Assembly (NCBI GenBank): GCA_902799955.1
Contig: CADCCQ010000038.1
Location: 1-43,323, forward strand
Direction of reading: 5' to 3'
Origin: an uncultured bacterium
GTDB lineage: Bacteria > Verrucomicrobiota > Kiritimatiellia > RFP12 > UBA1067
Length of the DNA: 43,323 bases
Shown here: piece after piece, positions 15,690-23,708 of the stretch
Position numbering within the stretch: position 1 is the first letter of the stretch
Layout: each line of letters begins with the position of its first letter
Translations under genes and position numbers: made by a program
Notes under the pieces: model-generated
Databases searched by the model: none
What the model saw: only the letters and a program-made list of their open reading frames with translations
What the model was told of the DNA's origin: nothing

Positions 15690-15782
15690 GAAAGTGTGAA
15701 AGTGTTGCCAGTTGCCAATGTTGCCAATTCCCAATTGGTATTGGGTATTGGTTACTGGCAACAATTCCACATTGGCAAAAAT
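15690..15782. repeat. Repeat A copy 4 (inverted, intergenic)
   Basis: TGTGAAAGTGTTGCCA ... CTGGCAACAATTCCACATTGG, with internal TTGCCAATTCCCAATTGG. Read on the opposite strand it aligns with copies 1-3 in the MmeI-like gene, showing that the same element is found both within and between genes. Confidence 0.88.
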
Positions 15783-15786
15783 TGCG

Positions 15787-15801
15787 CCCCCCCCCCCCCC
15801 C
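15787..15801. repeat. Homopolymer run of 15 C
   Basis: Fifteen consecutive C in the spacer between the Rpn gene and surf1. Such tracts change length readily. It lies about 260 bases upstream of the surf1 start, outside any recognised promoter. Confidence 0.85.
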
Positions 15802-15815
15802 TAACTGCGCAAACG

Positions 15816-15998
15816 CGCACCCCTCTAGCGACCGCGCACCCTCTTGCGACTTTGCTACGCAAAGCTCCTCGCTTCGCTCGTCGGGGAACCTGATCGCTTC
15901 GCGACAGGTGCATCTCGCGGCTCGCGCTAACGCGCTCGGGCAACCCGACGCCTACGCAGTGCCTTGATTTCGTCATATCCCCCGAGCGGAGCGAGCGC
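15816..15998. repeat. Composite of repeat G and repeat F copy 2
   Basis: It starts with CACCCCTCTAGCGAC (repeat G head), continues with a CTTTGC-TAC-GCAAAG hairpin, then repeat F at 15881-15956 (76 of 76 bases equal to 1-76). It ends with CATATCCCCCGAGCGGAGCG, an inverted half of repeat G. It abuts the stop codon of the Rpn gene. Confidence 0.9.
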
Positions 15999-16907
15999 TT
16001 ACAGCGTCTCGATGAGGGGTGCGGTGAGGCCGGTGTACTTCGCGATGGTTTCCACGGGCAAGCCGTCGGCCTTCATCTGACGGGCGGTCTGGAGTTTGTC
16101 TTGCCGCATTTTTTCAAGCTCCGCCGTCGCCGCGTCGGCGCGCGCTTTTTCCGCGTTGAGCTGCGCCTTGAGACCTGGGACCAGCTCCGCTCGTCTTTCG
16201 GCGTTGGCCCTTCGGCGTTCGCGGCAAAGCCAATCCTGAAAGCCGTCGTACTTCGCCCTCTCCTCTGGAGTGAGGGCGGACGCCTCGACCATTTCAAGCG
16301 CCTTGCGAACTTCCGGGTTCTCCTTCAGTTCCGGCGGAGCGTCGCGGATGGTGCCGTCAATCTCGGTGAGAAAACGAAGCCACAGCACCGCCATCTTGCG
16401 TTCAGGCCATGTCTGCGGCTTGAACTTCTTGAGCTCCACGAATATTAGCTGAAGTCCGTCTATCGTCTCGCCCTTGATTTCGCTGTGCGCCACCTGGTAA
16501 TGGTGATACCACTGCGGCACGTCCAAATCAAGGTTCTCGTTCAGGAGGTTCAGCGAATAGACCGTCTTCAAGTTGCGGTAGTCGCCGCCAATGGGAAGCT
16601 CTCGGGAGTACGCCTTGGCGGCGTTGAAAAGCGCGCGCTGGTTGTAGTCGGGCGACCAGATCATCTGCATTTCCACGATGAACTGCCTGTCGTTCTGGTC
16701 TTTGCAGCGGACGTCCACGATGGTGTCCTTGTGGAGCGGGTCGTCGGGCACGAGTTCCGGCGTGAGATATTCGATGGAGACGATCTTGCCGTCTTCGGGC
16801 AAGGGCAGTAGCGCGTTCAGCAGGCTTGTGATCAAGTCCGGGTGTTCGCCGAAGATTTTCTTGAAGGTCAAGTCGGCCTTGGGATCAACATACTTACGCT
16901 CGTTCAT
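15999..16907 (-). CDS. Rpn family recombination-promoting nuclease / putative transposase, second copy
   Basis: A 302-residue paralogue of the Rpn protein at 137-1063. It starts YVDPKADLTFKKIFGEHPD and has SLLNALL. The nuclease motif IVDVRC (D65) ... FIVEMQ (E79, Q81) is intact. The C-terminal third has a KARADAATAELEKM coiled coil, shorter than in copy 1, and ends GLPVETIAKYTGLTAPLIETL. Start: ATG at 16907 with GGGAGGG just upstream, which excludes an upstream in-frame alternative that would add about 11 non-conserved residues. It has a promoter at 17037-17065, repeats G and F directly at its 3' end, and surf1 next downstream on the same strand. Confidence 0.93.
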   Translation of the reverse strand: MNERKYVDPKADLTFKKIFGEHPDLITSLLNALLPLPEDGKIVSIEYLTPELVPDDPLHKDTIVDVRCKDQNDRQFIVEMQMIWSPDYNQRALFNAAKAYSRELPIGGDYRNLKTVYSLNLLNENLDLDVPQWYHHYQVAHSEIKGETIDGLQLIFVELKKFKPQTWPERKMAVLWLRFLTEIDGTIRDAPPELKENPEVRKALEMVEASALTPEERAKYDGFQDWLCRERRRANAERRAELVPGLKAQLNAEKARADAATAELEKMRQDKLQTARQMKADGLPVETIAKYTGLTAPLIETL

Positions 16908-17036
16908 AAACCCTCCCTTCGTTACGGCGCGTGAGGACACGCGCCCTCCCAGTTCTCAGCAACTTGAACGACATACAATGCTCCTTGGTTACAGGTTACC
17001 GATCCGAGGAAACCCACTTCCCCGAACTTGGCTTAT

Positions 17037-17065
17037 AATTTAGCATTTTTTTTGTGCGCCGTCAA
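17037..17065 (-). promoter_or_regulatory. Promoter of the second Rpn gene
   Basis: On the minus strand TTGACG (17065-17060), 17 bases including an A8 run, then TAAATT (17042-17037). The leader to the ATG at 16907 is about 125 bases long, longer than for the other nuclease genes here. Confidence 0.6.
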
Positions 17066-17165
17066 GTGGCAATTTTGGGAAATTTCGGTAACGGCAATTT
17101 ACCCATGAATCGCCCTCTTTATACCCTCGAACGGTGAGCGTCCCGCCCAGTTCGTAGTTGTATGG

Positions 17166-20100
17166 TCAACGGACGATCAAGATGAATCCCATGTTCAGGT
17201 ATACGCCGTCGTCCTTGACGGTGACGGCGTAGCGCCGATCCTCGTCGCCGCGCGTGAACACGAGCGAGCCGACGCTCGCCGGAGGATTCTCCGCCGACCA
17301 GGCCACCACCGGGCGCTTCGTCGAAATCTTGCGGCTGCCGAGCTTGAGCCGGATCGTCGCGCCCTCAGCCAGATTCATCGTGCAACCTTTCGACGGCAGC
17401 ACGAACGGCGCGTCGAGTCCGCTCAGGTCGAGGACGGGCGCAAGGTGCGTGGCGTCGCCGAGCGTGACCGTCTTGAGCAGGTTCGTCGTCATGGGCTGGA
17501 AGCGGTCGAGGATCGTCATCATCTTGTCTACATTGCCTGCATCTATGATCTTCTCGCGCCGGTCAATGAACGTGCCGACGGTGAACTTCGCCTCGGCATG
17601 TACCGCGCCGCCAAGCCCCACGTCCAGCGTGGCGGAACTGAGGTCGGTTGTGTCGTCGCCAGCGTACACGGAAATGCCCTTGGGTGAACCGTTGTCGCCG
17701 TTATCGACGTTGACGATTGTGCCGGAACCCACCGTCTTCACGCGGCGGAAGCCCATCCGGCATCCGTGCCGGATGGTGAGCGTGTGGCCGTTCAGGATCA
17801 GAAGGTGCTGCTCGTCATTGCCGGGCGCGTACATGAAACCAGGGGCACCGCTGTTTGCCATTGAACCAGACATGTAACCAGGCATGACAACCGTTGCGTC
17901 GCCGGAAAGCTCCATGTCGGCAATGCAGTTCATCTGGTACCAGCCGTTGGCATCGACCGCCACGCTGCTGATCATCGCGCCCGTATGGCCCGGCCCGTCG
18001 CCCGCGATGACGAACGAGTACGGCGTCTCGGTTGCGGCGCTCACCTTGCCGGCCCAGTCGAACGCCGCGCCGTCCGCAATGGTGATCCACGCCTTCGCGG
18101 GCCCCCACGCGCCGTTGTACGCGCCGCTCTTCGCCCAGCCGTTAGACACCACCGTGCCGCCGGTGTACGTCTGGTCGGCCTTCGCGGCGACGAACATGCC
18201 CGCGCCCGTTTTGACGAGCCTCAGTGAACCGGTGAGCGACATGCTTGAATTCTCGAGCGTCGCGCCCGACGCCGCATCGACGACCAGTTCGCCGCCCGCG
18301 ACGGAGGAAGTGACGGTAAACGTCTTCGTCCCGCCGACGATGGACGCCGGCAGTTTCAGCGCACGTCCCTTCACGTCAATCGTCAATCCCTCGGCGATGC
18401 CGAACGCGAAACCGGAAGTCATGTCGCAAAGCCCTTCGCCCGCCGGGAGCGCGAAGCCGCCGGAAAGGACGTAGGCACCCGGCGTCACGTTTGCCGCCTT
18501 GACGGCGAGATATTCCTCGTAGGAGAAAAAGCGCACCTGCATCTCCTGCGTCACGCCGCCCTCCCAGTCGACGTTCTCCGTTCCGTTTGCGTCGTAGAAG
18601 CGCCACGTCTGCGGATTGGATTCGATATCCAGCCGCGCATACGCGGGCACCGCCGTGCTCTTCACATAGAGTCCGTCGGTACGGACACCAACGCCCAGCT
18701 GCCGGTCTTCGCCGTCGTAGGAAAGCGTGAACGTCGCGGACGGAATCTCGTCCCATGAGACGAGCTTGTCACCGACGGCGATCGTCCGCCCTCCCGTATA
18801 GACCGTCACCGCCGCGCCCGAGGCGAAGGCGAACGCGTAGTTTCCATCCGTCGGAATGGCGAACGTGTCGCCGAGTCCGCTCAAGTCGAGGAGGGGCGAG
18901 AGGTGCGTCGCGTCGCCGAGCGTGATTTTCTTCTGCGGACTCGTCGCCATCGGTTGATAGCGGTCCAGAACGGTCACGCCGACGTTCCCGCTTGAATCCG
19001 CCGTGCGGCGGTCGATGAACGTGCCGATGACATGCGGGTTCGTGTCAAAGTTCAAGGTGCAGTTGGCGGCGATGTCGAACGTGACGGGCGACAGGTCGCT
19101 CGCGTCCCCCCAGAAACTCGCCGTTCGAGCCCCTCCCGTGCCAGTGTTCGTGGACATGAACACAACCGTCCCCGAACCGACCGCACGCACGTTCTTGAAG
19201 TTGAACTTGTCGCCCGCGTCGATGGTGAGCGTGCGGCCGTTCAGCGTGAGGAGGTGCGTCCGGTTGAGGACGATGAAGCCGCAGTAGGCGTTTCGTCCGG
19301 CGGCGGGATCGACCACGAGCGCGTCGCCAGAGAGCGTGAGGTCTGCCAGGCAGTAGGCGGTGTGGTTCGCCCCTGTCCCCGGCGTGAACACGATCGCGCC
19401 GCCGTTGGCGATGCCCGTGCCCTTGATGTCGAAACTGTAGGGCGTGGCGGACGCGCTCACGACGCCGTTCCAGTCGAACGCCGCCCCGGTGTCCGCCACC
19501 GTGACGAGCGCCTCGGACGGACCCCACGGCCCGGCGGCGACGCCGCTCTTCGCTAGACCGTTCATGACGACCGTGCCGCCGGTGTAGGTCTGCCCGGCCT
19601 TTGACGCCGTGAACGCGCCCGCGCCGTCCTTGACGAGCTTGAGGGAACCTGTTAACGAAAGCCCGGTGTTCTCCGGCGCGCTCCCGGCGGGTACGTCGAT
19701 CCACAGCTCGCCGCCTCCGACGGTGTCGGTGATCTCGCCCGTGCCAGCGATGTGGGCGAGCGTCAGCTTGTGGCCGGCGAGGTCGATGGAGGAGTCGAAG
19801 GAAACTACGTCAGGAAGTGCCGTACCGGCGTCGTCGCTCGCGAACGTGCCGCTTCCGGCGTTATAGGAACAGGACTTCGTGCAGCGGTCGTAGAGGCATA
19901 CCGTGCCGCCGAAGCGCACCGGCACGTAGTCGCGCACAAGCGTGCCGTTGTCATAGATCTGGCAGGCATGGAGGCGGATGGTCGTCTGATCGGTGTGTGG
20001 CGTCGCAACGCCTTTCCGGTTCTGCGCGAAGAGGTAGAGGTTGTAGTCCACCTGGAACACCTGCCCGGAACGGTCGGTATGCACATTGCCGTCGACTTTC

Positions 20101-21734
20101 ACCACGCCGCCGTCGAAATCGATGGTGTGGCGTCCGTTGGCGATGACGGGCTGCGAGCCGCCACCGCTGTTGCCGAAACCGGAGTAGATGCCGCTGCCGT
20201 CGTTGCAGACGGCGTAGGCGCCGGTGTTGTAGCTGGTATTCCACGCGCCGAACCAATATTCCTTGTTGCCGCGCACCGTGACGTCGAGGACGACGCGCGT
20301 CTTTTCGTTCGGCTTGAAGCCGGTGTCGATGTAGGAGCCTCTCGGTGCGTCGAGGTATGTGAGGGCGACTGGGGCGACGGGGGTGTTGACGGCGGCGAGG
20401 CCGCGCCAGTCGCAATCCGCCGCAAGCGACACGTTGTTGAATTCGAGGCTGGCGTAGGAGAGCGTCTGCCCGGCGGGGACGTTGAACGTCGTCGCGCCCT
20501 CGATCTTCACGAGCGTACGGACATCGGGCGCGGAAACGACCGTCGCGCCCGTCGCGTCCGTGCAGGACCAGTTGGCGGGATCGTTGACGTTCTGGCGGTC
20601 GCCGGCGCCGGTCCAGTACGCCGTCATGCCGGTCGCAATCGCGGCGGAAAACGCGGCGGGCTTGGCGATCGTGTTCGTGACAGAGGCCGACGTGTCGTAG
20701 GCAAGCGCACCACCCGTCCCGGACTTCGCAAAGAACGTGCCGGACACGGTGTCGTAGAAGCCCGCTTCGGGCGCAGTCGTGTCGCCGCGCAGCGCGGGCA
20801 CGAGGTTGACAAGCGCGTTGCCACTTGAATTCAGCACCTTCGCGTAATGCCACTCGCCGTGGCAGTAGCGACCGGAAAGAGAGTTGTCCTTGTTCGTCTT
20901 GTGCCACGACACGCCGAGAAGGATCGTCTTACCCGTCTTTGCCAATACGCCGCGCGGCGAACCCTTCTTCGCCTGCGTTCCGTTGTTGAGGTCCGTCTTT
21001 ACCGGATTGCCGTCAAGATAGGACGTGCCGCCGAAGATGCGGTAGACGTGCGGATTCGTCGTGTCCGGTAGGCTGAACCCTCCTTGCTCGGCAGCAGAGT
21101 ATCCGTCTCCGCCGTTGTTGTCACCGTTTCCGCCGTACCGAAGATAGAAAATTTTATCGTTGTTGTATCTGCCGATCGTAAACTGGTCCACTCCGCTCGC
21201 GATGACAGACGAATAGGCACCGCCCGTGCTCGTGCCGTCGTAACGGTACTTGAAATCGACGCCGTATGCCGTATTGTCGGGAATCCCCGTGTTGATATAC
21301 TGATTCGCGGCGATCTTCACCCAGCTGTCGATGAGGCGGATGCCGGAGGTGGCGAACGCGCGGACGATCGACCCTACGGGAATCCCCGTGCCGTCAAAGG
21401 TGTAGGTTGCGGCGGCGGACGACACCGCGCCCGAATAGAGCGCACGGTTCGCGGACGGCCACGAGGCCATGTCGTCCCCGTAGTCGGTTGCGCCCCAGAC
21501 GAGGTAAATCTTCGACGTGTCGTCCAACGCGCCGGCGGGCGCCGTGACATTCACGTCGCTACCGCTTATCGCGACTTGCAGCGTTGCGGCATTGGTCGCA
21601 AAAACGGCTGCAAAAGCCAGCGCGAACGCGCCAAGGCACACAGCCTTCATGAAGGTACGGCTCATTGCGCCACCTCCTCGAAGGGAAGCGAATAATTTAC
21701 GCCCCCTGATTTTGCTCGTTTTCATCAGTTTCAT
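17166..21734 (-). CDS. Surf2: giant secreted surface protein with LamG-like and PATR repeats
   Basis: A 1522-residue protein from the ATG at 21734 (AAGGAG, 7 bases upstream). An inner ATG at 21665 has an even better GGAGGT and opens directly on the signal peptide FMKAVCLGAFALAFAAVFA. The 23 residues between (KIRGRKLFASLRGGGAM) match leaders of surf3 and surf4. Modules: LamG-like at ~138 (WVKIAANQYINTG) and ~456 (YLDAPRGSYIDTG), the second ending LVRDYVPVRFGG...SYNAGSGTF. Two copies of an autotransporter-associated beta-strand repeat follow (GQTYTGGTVV near 715, DQTYTGGTVV near 1190), each followed by parallel WGP...AFDW and ILLNGHTLTI-type segments. The C-terminus is MGFILIVR-stop with no barrel. 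The AAA/PD-(D/E)XK nuclease gene lies immediately upstream. Confidence 0.88.
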   Translation of the reverse strand: MKLMKTSKIRGRKLFASLRGGGAMSRTFMKAVCLGAFALAFAAVFATNAATLQVAISGSDVNVTAPAGALDDTSKIYLVWGATDYGDDMASWPSANRALYSGAVSSAAATYTFDGTGIPVGSIVRAFATSGIRLIDSWVKIAANQYINTGIPDNTAYGVDFKYRYDGTSTGGAYSSVIASGVDQFTIGRYNNDKIFYLRYGGNGDNNGGDGYSAAEQGGFSLPDTTNPHVYRIFGGTSYLDGNPVKTDLNNGTQAKKGSPRGVLAKTGKTILLGVSWHKTNKDNSLSGRYCHGEWHYAKVLNSSGNALVNLVPALRGDTTAPEAGFYDTVSGTFFAKSGTGGALAYDTSASVTNTIAKPAAFSAAIATGMTAYWTGAGDRQNVNDPANWSCTDATGATVVSAPDVRTLVKIEGATTFNVPAGQTLSYASLEFNNVSLAADCDWRGLAAVNTPVAPVALTYLDAPRGSYIDTGFKPNEKTRVVLDVTVRGNKEYWFGAWNTSYNTGAYAVCNDGSGIYSGFGNSGGGSQPVIANGRHTIDFDGGVVKVDGNVHTDRSGQVFQVDYNLYLFAQNRKGVATPHTDQTTIRLHACQIYDNGTLVRDYVPVRFGGTVCLYDRCTKSCSYNAGSGTFASDDAGTALPDVVSFDSSIDLAGHKLTLAHIAGTGEITDTVGGGELWIDVPAGSAPENTGLSLTGSLKLVKDGAGAFTASKAGQTYTGGTVVMNGLAKSGVAAGPWGPSEALVTVADTGAAFDWNGVVSASATPYSFDIKGTGIANGGAIVFTPGTGANHTAYCLADLTLSGDALVVDPAAGRNAYCGFIVLNRTHLLTLNGRTLTIDAGDKFNFKNVRAVGSGTVVFMSTNTGTGGARTASFWGDASDLSPVTFDIAANCTLNFDTNPHVIGTFIDRRTADSSGNVGVTVLDRYQPMATSPQKKITLGDATHLSPLLDLSGLGDTFAIPTDGNYAFAFASGAAVTVYTGGRTIAVGDKLVSWDEIPSATFTLSYDGEDRQLGVGVRTDGLYVKSTAVPAYARLDIESNPQTWRFYDANGTENVDWEGGVTQEMQVRFFSYEEYLAVKAANVTPGAYVLSGGFALPAGEGLCDMTSGFAFGIAEGLTIDVKGRALKLPASIVGGTKTFTVTSSVAGGELVVDAASGATLENSSMSLTGSLRLVKTGAGMFVAAKADQTYTGGTVVSNGWAKSGAYNGAWGPAKAWITIADGAAFDWAGKVSAATETPYSFVIAGDGPGHTGAMISSVAVDANGWYQMNCIADMELSGDATVVMPGYMSGSMANSGAPGFMYAPGNDEQHLLILNGHTLTIRHGCRMGFRRVKTVGSGTIVNVDNGDNGSPKGISVYAGDDTTDLSSATLDVGLGGAVHAEAKFTVGTFIDRREKIIDAGNVDKMMTILDRFQPMTTNLLKTVTLGDATHLAPVLDLSGLDAPFVLPSKGCTMNLAEGATIRLKLGSRKISTKRPVVAWSAENPPASVGSLVFTRGDEDRRYAVTVKDDGVYLNMGFILIVR

Positions 21735-21800
21735 CGTCTCTCTCCTTGTTTTATTTTTAGTTTTTAATTTGTTTCGACGGCGAGGGCGCACTCCGCATTG

Positions 21801-21898
21801 AGCACACCTCTAGCGACATTGCTTCGCAATGCTCACTTCGTTCGGGTGATATGCCTATGGCGCTCGCTTCGCTCGGGAGATACGTCGCTACGCACCTT
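21801..21898. repeat. Repeat G copy 2, abutting the AAA/nuclease stop codon
   Basis: Bases 21801-21860 match 9501-9560 at 56 of 60 positions. The remainder (GCTCGCTTCGCTCGGGAG, GTCGCTACGCACC) continues the same hairpin style up to the stop codon at 21899. It fills the gap between the nuclease gene and surf2. Confidence 0.92.
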
Positions 21899-23656
21899 TC
21901 AACCCTTCACGTCAAACCAGTTGTAGCCCACATTCCCGCAGACCTCGACAACCGTCACGGCGATTTCATGGTTCCAGTCTGGACGCCGCGCGAGGGCCTG
22001 GCGATAGGCGAGCGCCTGCGCGACAGTCTCCGCGTCGGGCGTGTCGCGCCCGAGAATCTTCCCCTTCTCCGCCGCCGCGTTTGTGAAGTACTTGAACTCC
22101 ACGAGCTGCGCGGGCTTCGCAACGCCGGGCTTCGGGATCGCGAGGAAGTCGCAGCGGCCCTCAGACGAGTTGTACTCCGTCTCGAACGAGTAGAACATCG
22201 GCAGTGCGTCCATGCAGCGCGAGGTGAACGTCGTGCGGAAGAAGTTCTCGTTCATCTTGTCGAACGCCTGCGCCGGGATACGCGCCTTCACGTAGTGCAG
22301 CCAGAATGCGTCGAAGACGTCCCGCCAAGACCCGTTCCCGAGGGCGAGCGACTCGGCGGCCATGCTGAACGCCGTGCGCGCCTCGTCCACGTTCGTGAAC
22401 TCCGAGAGCTCGTCGTAGTAGTCGACGAACATGTTCTTGATCGTCAGGTTCGGCATGTTGAGACGGAACGGATTCTCGAACGTCAGCAGGCCGAGGTAGT
22501 AGAGCGCATAAGGGAAGAACTCCTTGCTGAAGAACTTCGCGCGCCCGAATTTCGCGGAGAGCGAACCGAAATCCGCCCTTTCCCCCGTGCCCTGCTCCAC
22601 ATACCCGCGCAGCTTCCCCAGGGCATTTGGCGTCGTTCGCGCGAGGCGGCGGAACCAGCCAATGTCCGTGCGCACGTTCGCGTCGATGACAATGCGTGGA
22701 ATCCGGCGCTCGGCAACCAGCTGCTGGAGATACCAGTTGCAGATCGTCGAGTTGAAAAGATGCTCGGCGCCCGGCGTGAACCGGTAGCCGTCGTAGAACC
22801 GCTCGAGGTCGCCGAGGACCATCGGCTTGAGCTCTTCCGGGAGACCGTGCTCGGCGAAGATCTCTTCCACGTACCGCCTTGTCTGCTCCTTCGTGAAGCC
22901 GACGAGGTTGAGGAGATCGCTGCGGAGGCTCACGACGGTGCCGACATTGAAGCCGCTCGAAAGGTCGTCAAGCGTGATCGGCAGAACGCCCGTGAAGTAC
23001 GTGCGCCCCACCGTGCCGTCCGCAAGACCGGCCTTGAACGACTTGAAGAACGCCTTGAAAAACGACTCCCGCGTGGCGTCGCCCTTGGAGTCGTGGCCGC
23101 ATATCGCGTTGTACTCCGTGTCGCGGTTCGAGACGACCAGCTCGTTCGTGAAGTTGTCGTACTCGTCGATGATCACGTAGAGCGGAGGAAGGCGGTTCTT
23201 GCGGATGACCTCCCGCACGCAGTCGATGCAGTCGGCCGGCCCTGTGGCCGTCTCGACCTTCGACCAGTCGGCAAGTTCCTTGTACTTGACGGCGAACGAC
23301 TCCACTGCGCCTTGAACGTTGCGCCAAAAGTTCCGTTCTATTTCCGAAAGCGTCCCGACCTCCACGGTCGAGAAGTCGAACTGGAGAACGAGGAAGGAAT
23401 TCCGGAGCGGCGTCGGGTCGCGCCCGATGTCGGTCATTCCGAAGAGCTCGTCGAAGCGGTCCTTGAGATCGACGTCGTAGTAGTGCGCGAGCATCGAGCA
23501 GACGACGGACTTGCCGAACCGCTTCGGACGCAGGAACACGGGCGTCTTGATCGCCTCGAGTTCGCGGATGTAGCGGGTGTTGTCCACGAACAGGCATTCG
23601 CGGACAATCTCGGCCCAGTTGATGACGCCGTATGGAATCTTGCGCTTATTCAACAT
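21899..23656 (-). CDS. AAA-ATPase-like / PD-(D/E)XK nuclease (DUF1703) protein
   Basis: A 585-residue member of the AAA-ATPase_like plus DUF1703 (PDDEXK_9) family, multi-copy in many gut bacteria and of unknown role, thought mobile or defence related. The N-terminus IPYGVINWAEIVRE...FVDNTRYI is typical. The Walker-A-like motif is RPKRFGKS (43-50), and VIIDEYDNF is the Walker-B region. The C-terminal nuclease core is GRCDFLAIP ... QLVEFKYF (D, ExK), which appears intact. The start is the ATG at 23656. There is no Shine-Dalgarno, and a consensus promoter ends 7 bases before the ATG, so the message is probably leaderless. Repeat G and then surf2 follow on the same strand. A collapsed relative lies at 34991-35194. 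Confidence 0.93.
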   Translation of the reverse strand: MLNKRKIPYGVINWAEIVRECLFVDNTRYIRELEAIKTPVFLRPKRFGKSVVCSMLAHYYDVDLKDRFDELFGMTDIGRDPTPLRNSFLVLQFDFSTVEVGTLSEIERNFWRNVQGAVESFAVKYKELADWSKVETATGPADCIDCVREVIRKNRLPPLYVIIDEYDNFTNELVVSNRDTEYNAICGHDSKGDATRESFFKAFFKSFKAGLADGTVGRTYFTGVLPITLDDLSSGFNVGTVVSLRSDLLNLVGFTKEQTRRYVEEIFAEHGLPEELKPMVLGDLERFYDGYRFTPGAEHLFNSTICNWYLQQLVAERRIPRIVIDANVRTDIGWFRRLARTTPNALGKLRGYVEQGTGERADFGSLSAKFGRAKFFSKEFFPYALYYLGLLTFENPFRLNMPNLTIKNMFVDYYDELSEFTNVDEARTAFSMAAESLALGNGSWRDVFDAFWLHYVKARIPAQAFDKMNENFFRTTFTSRCMDALPMFYSFETEYNSSEGRCDFLAIPKPGVAKPAQLVEFKYFTNAAAEKGKILGRDTPDAETVAQALAYRQALARRPDWNHEIAVTVVEVCGNVGYNWFDVKG

Positions 23657-23663
23657 GCCACAT

Positions 23664-23693
23664 ATTATACAACATACCGAATTCCCATGTCAA
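23664..23693 (-). promoter_or_regulatory. Consensus promoter giving a leaderless AAA/nuclease message
   Basis: TTGACA (23693-23688), 18 bases, TATAAT (23669-23664): both boxes are perfect. Transcription would begin at or within a base or two of the ATG at 23656. Confidence 0.8.
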
Positions 23694-23708
23694 GTTAGCC
23701 GCAAAAAT

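Larger units (their letters stand above)
15531..15998. other. Repeat-filled spacer between Rpn gene and surf1
   Basis: No gene here. From the surf1 side it holds a TTTGAAGTT direct repeat (15571-15601), repeat A copy 4, a run of 15 C, and a composite of repeats G and F. The spacer is almost entirely repeats, which suggests a recombination-prone joint between the nuclease and surface genes. Confidence 0.8.
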
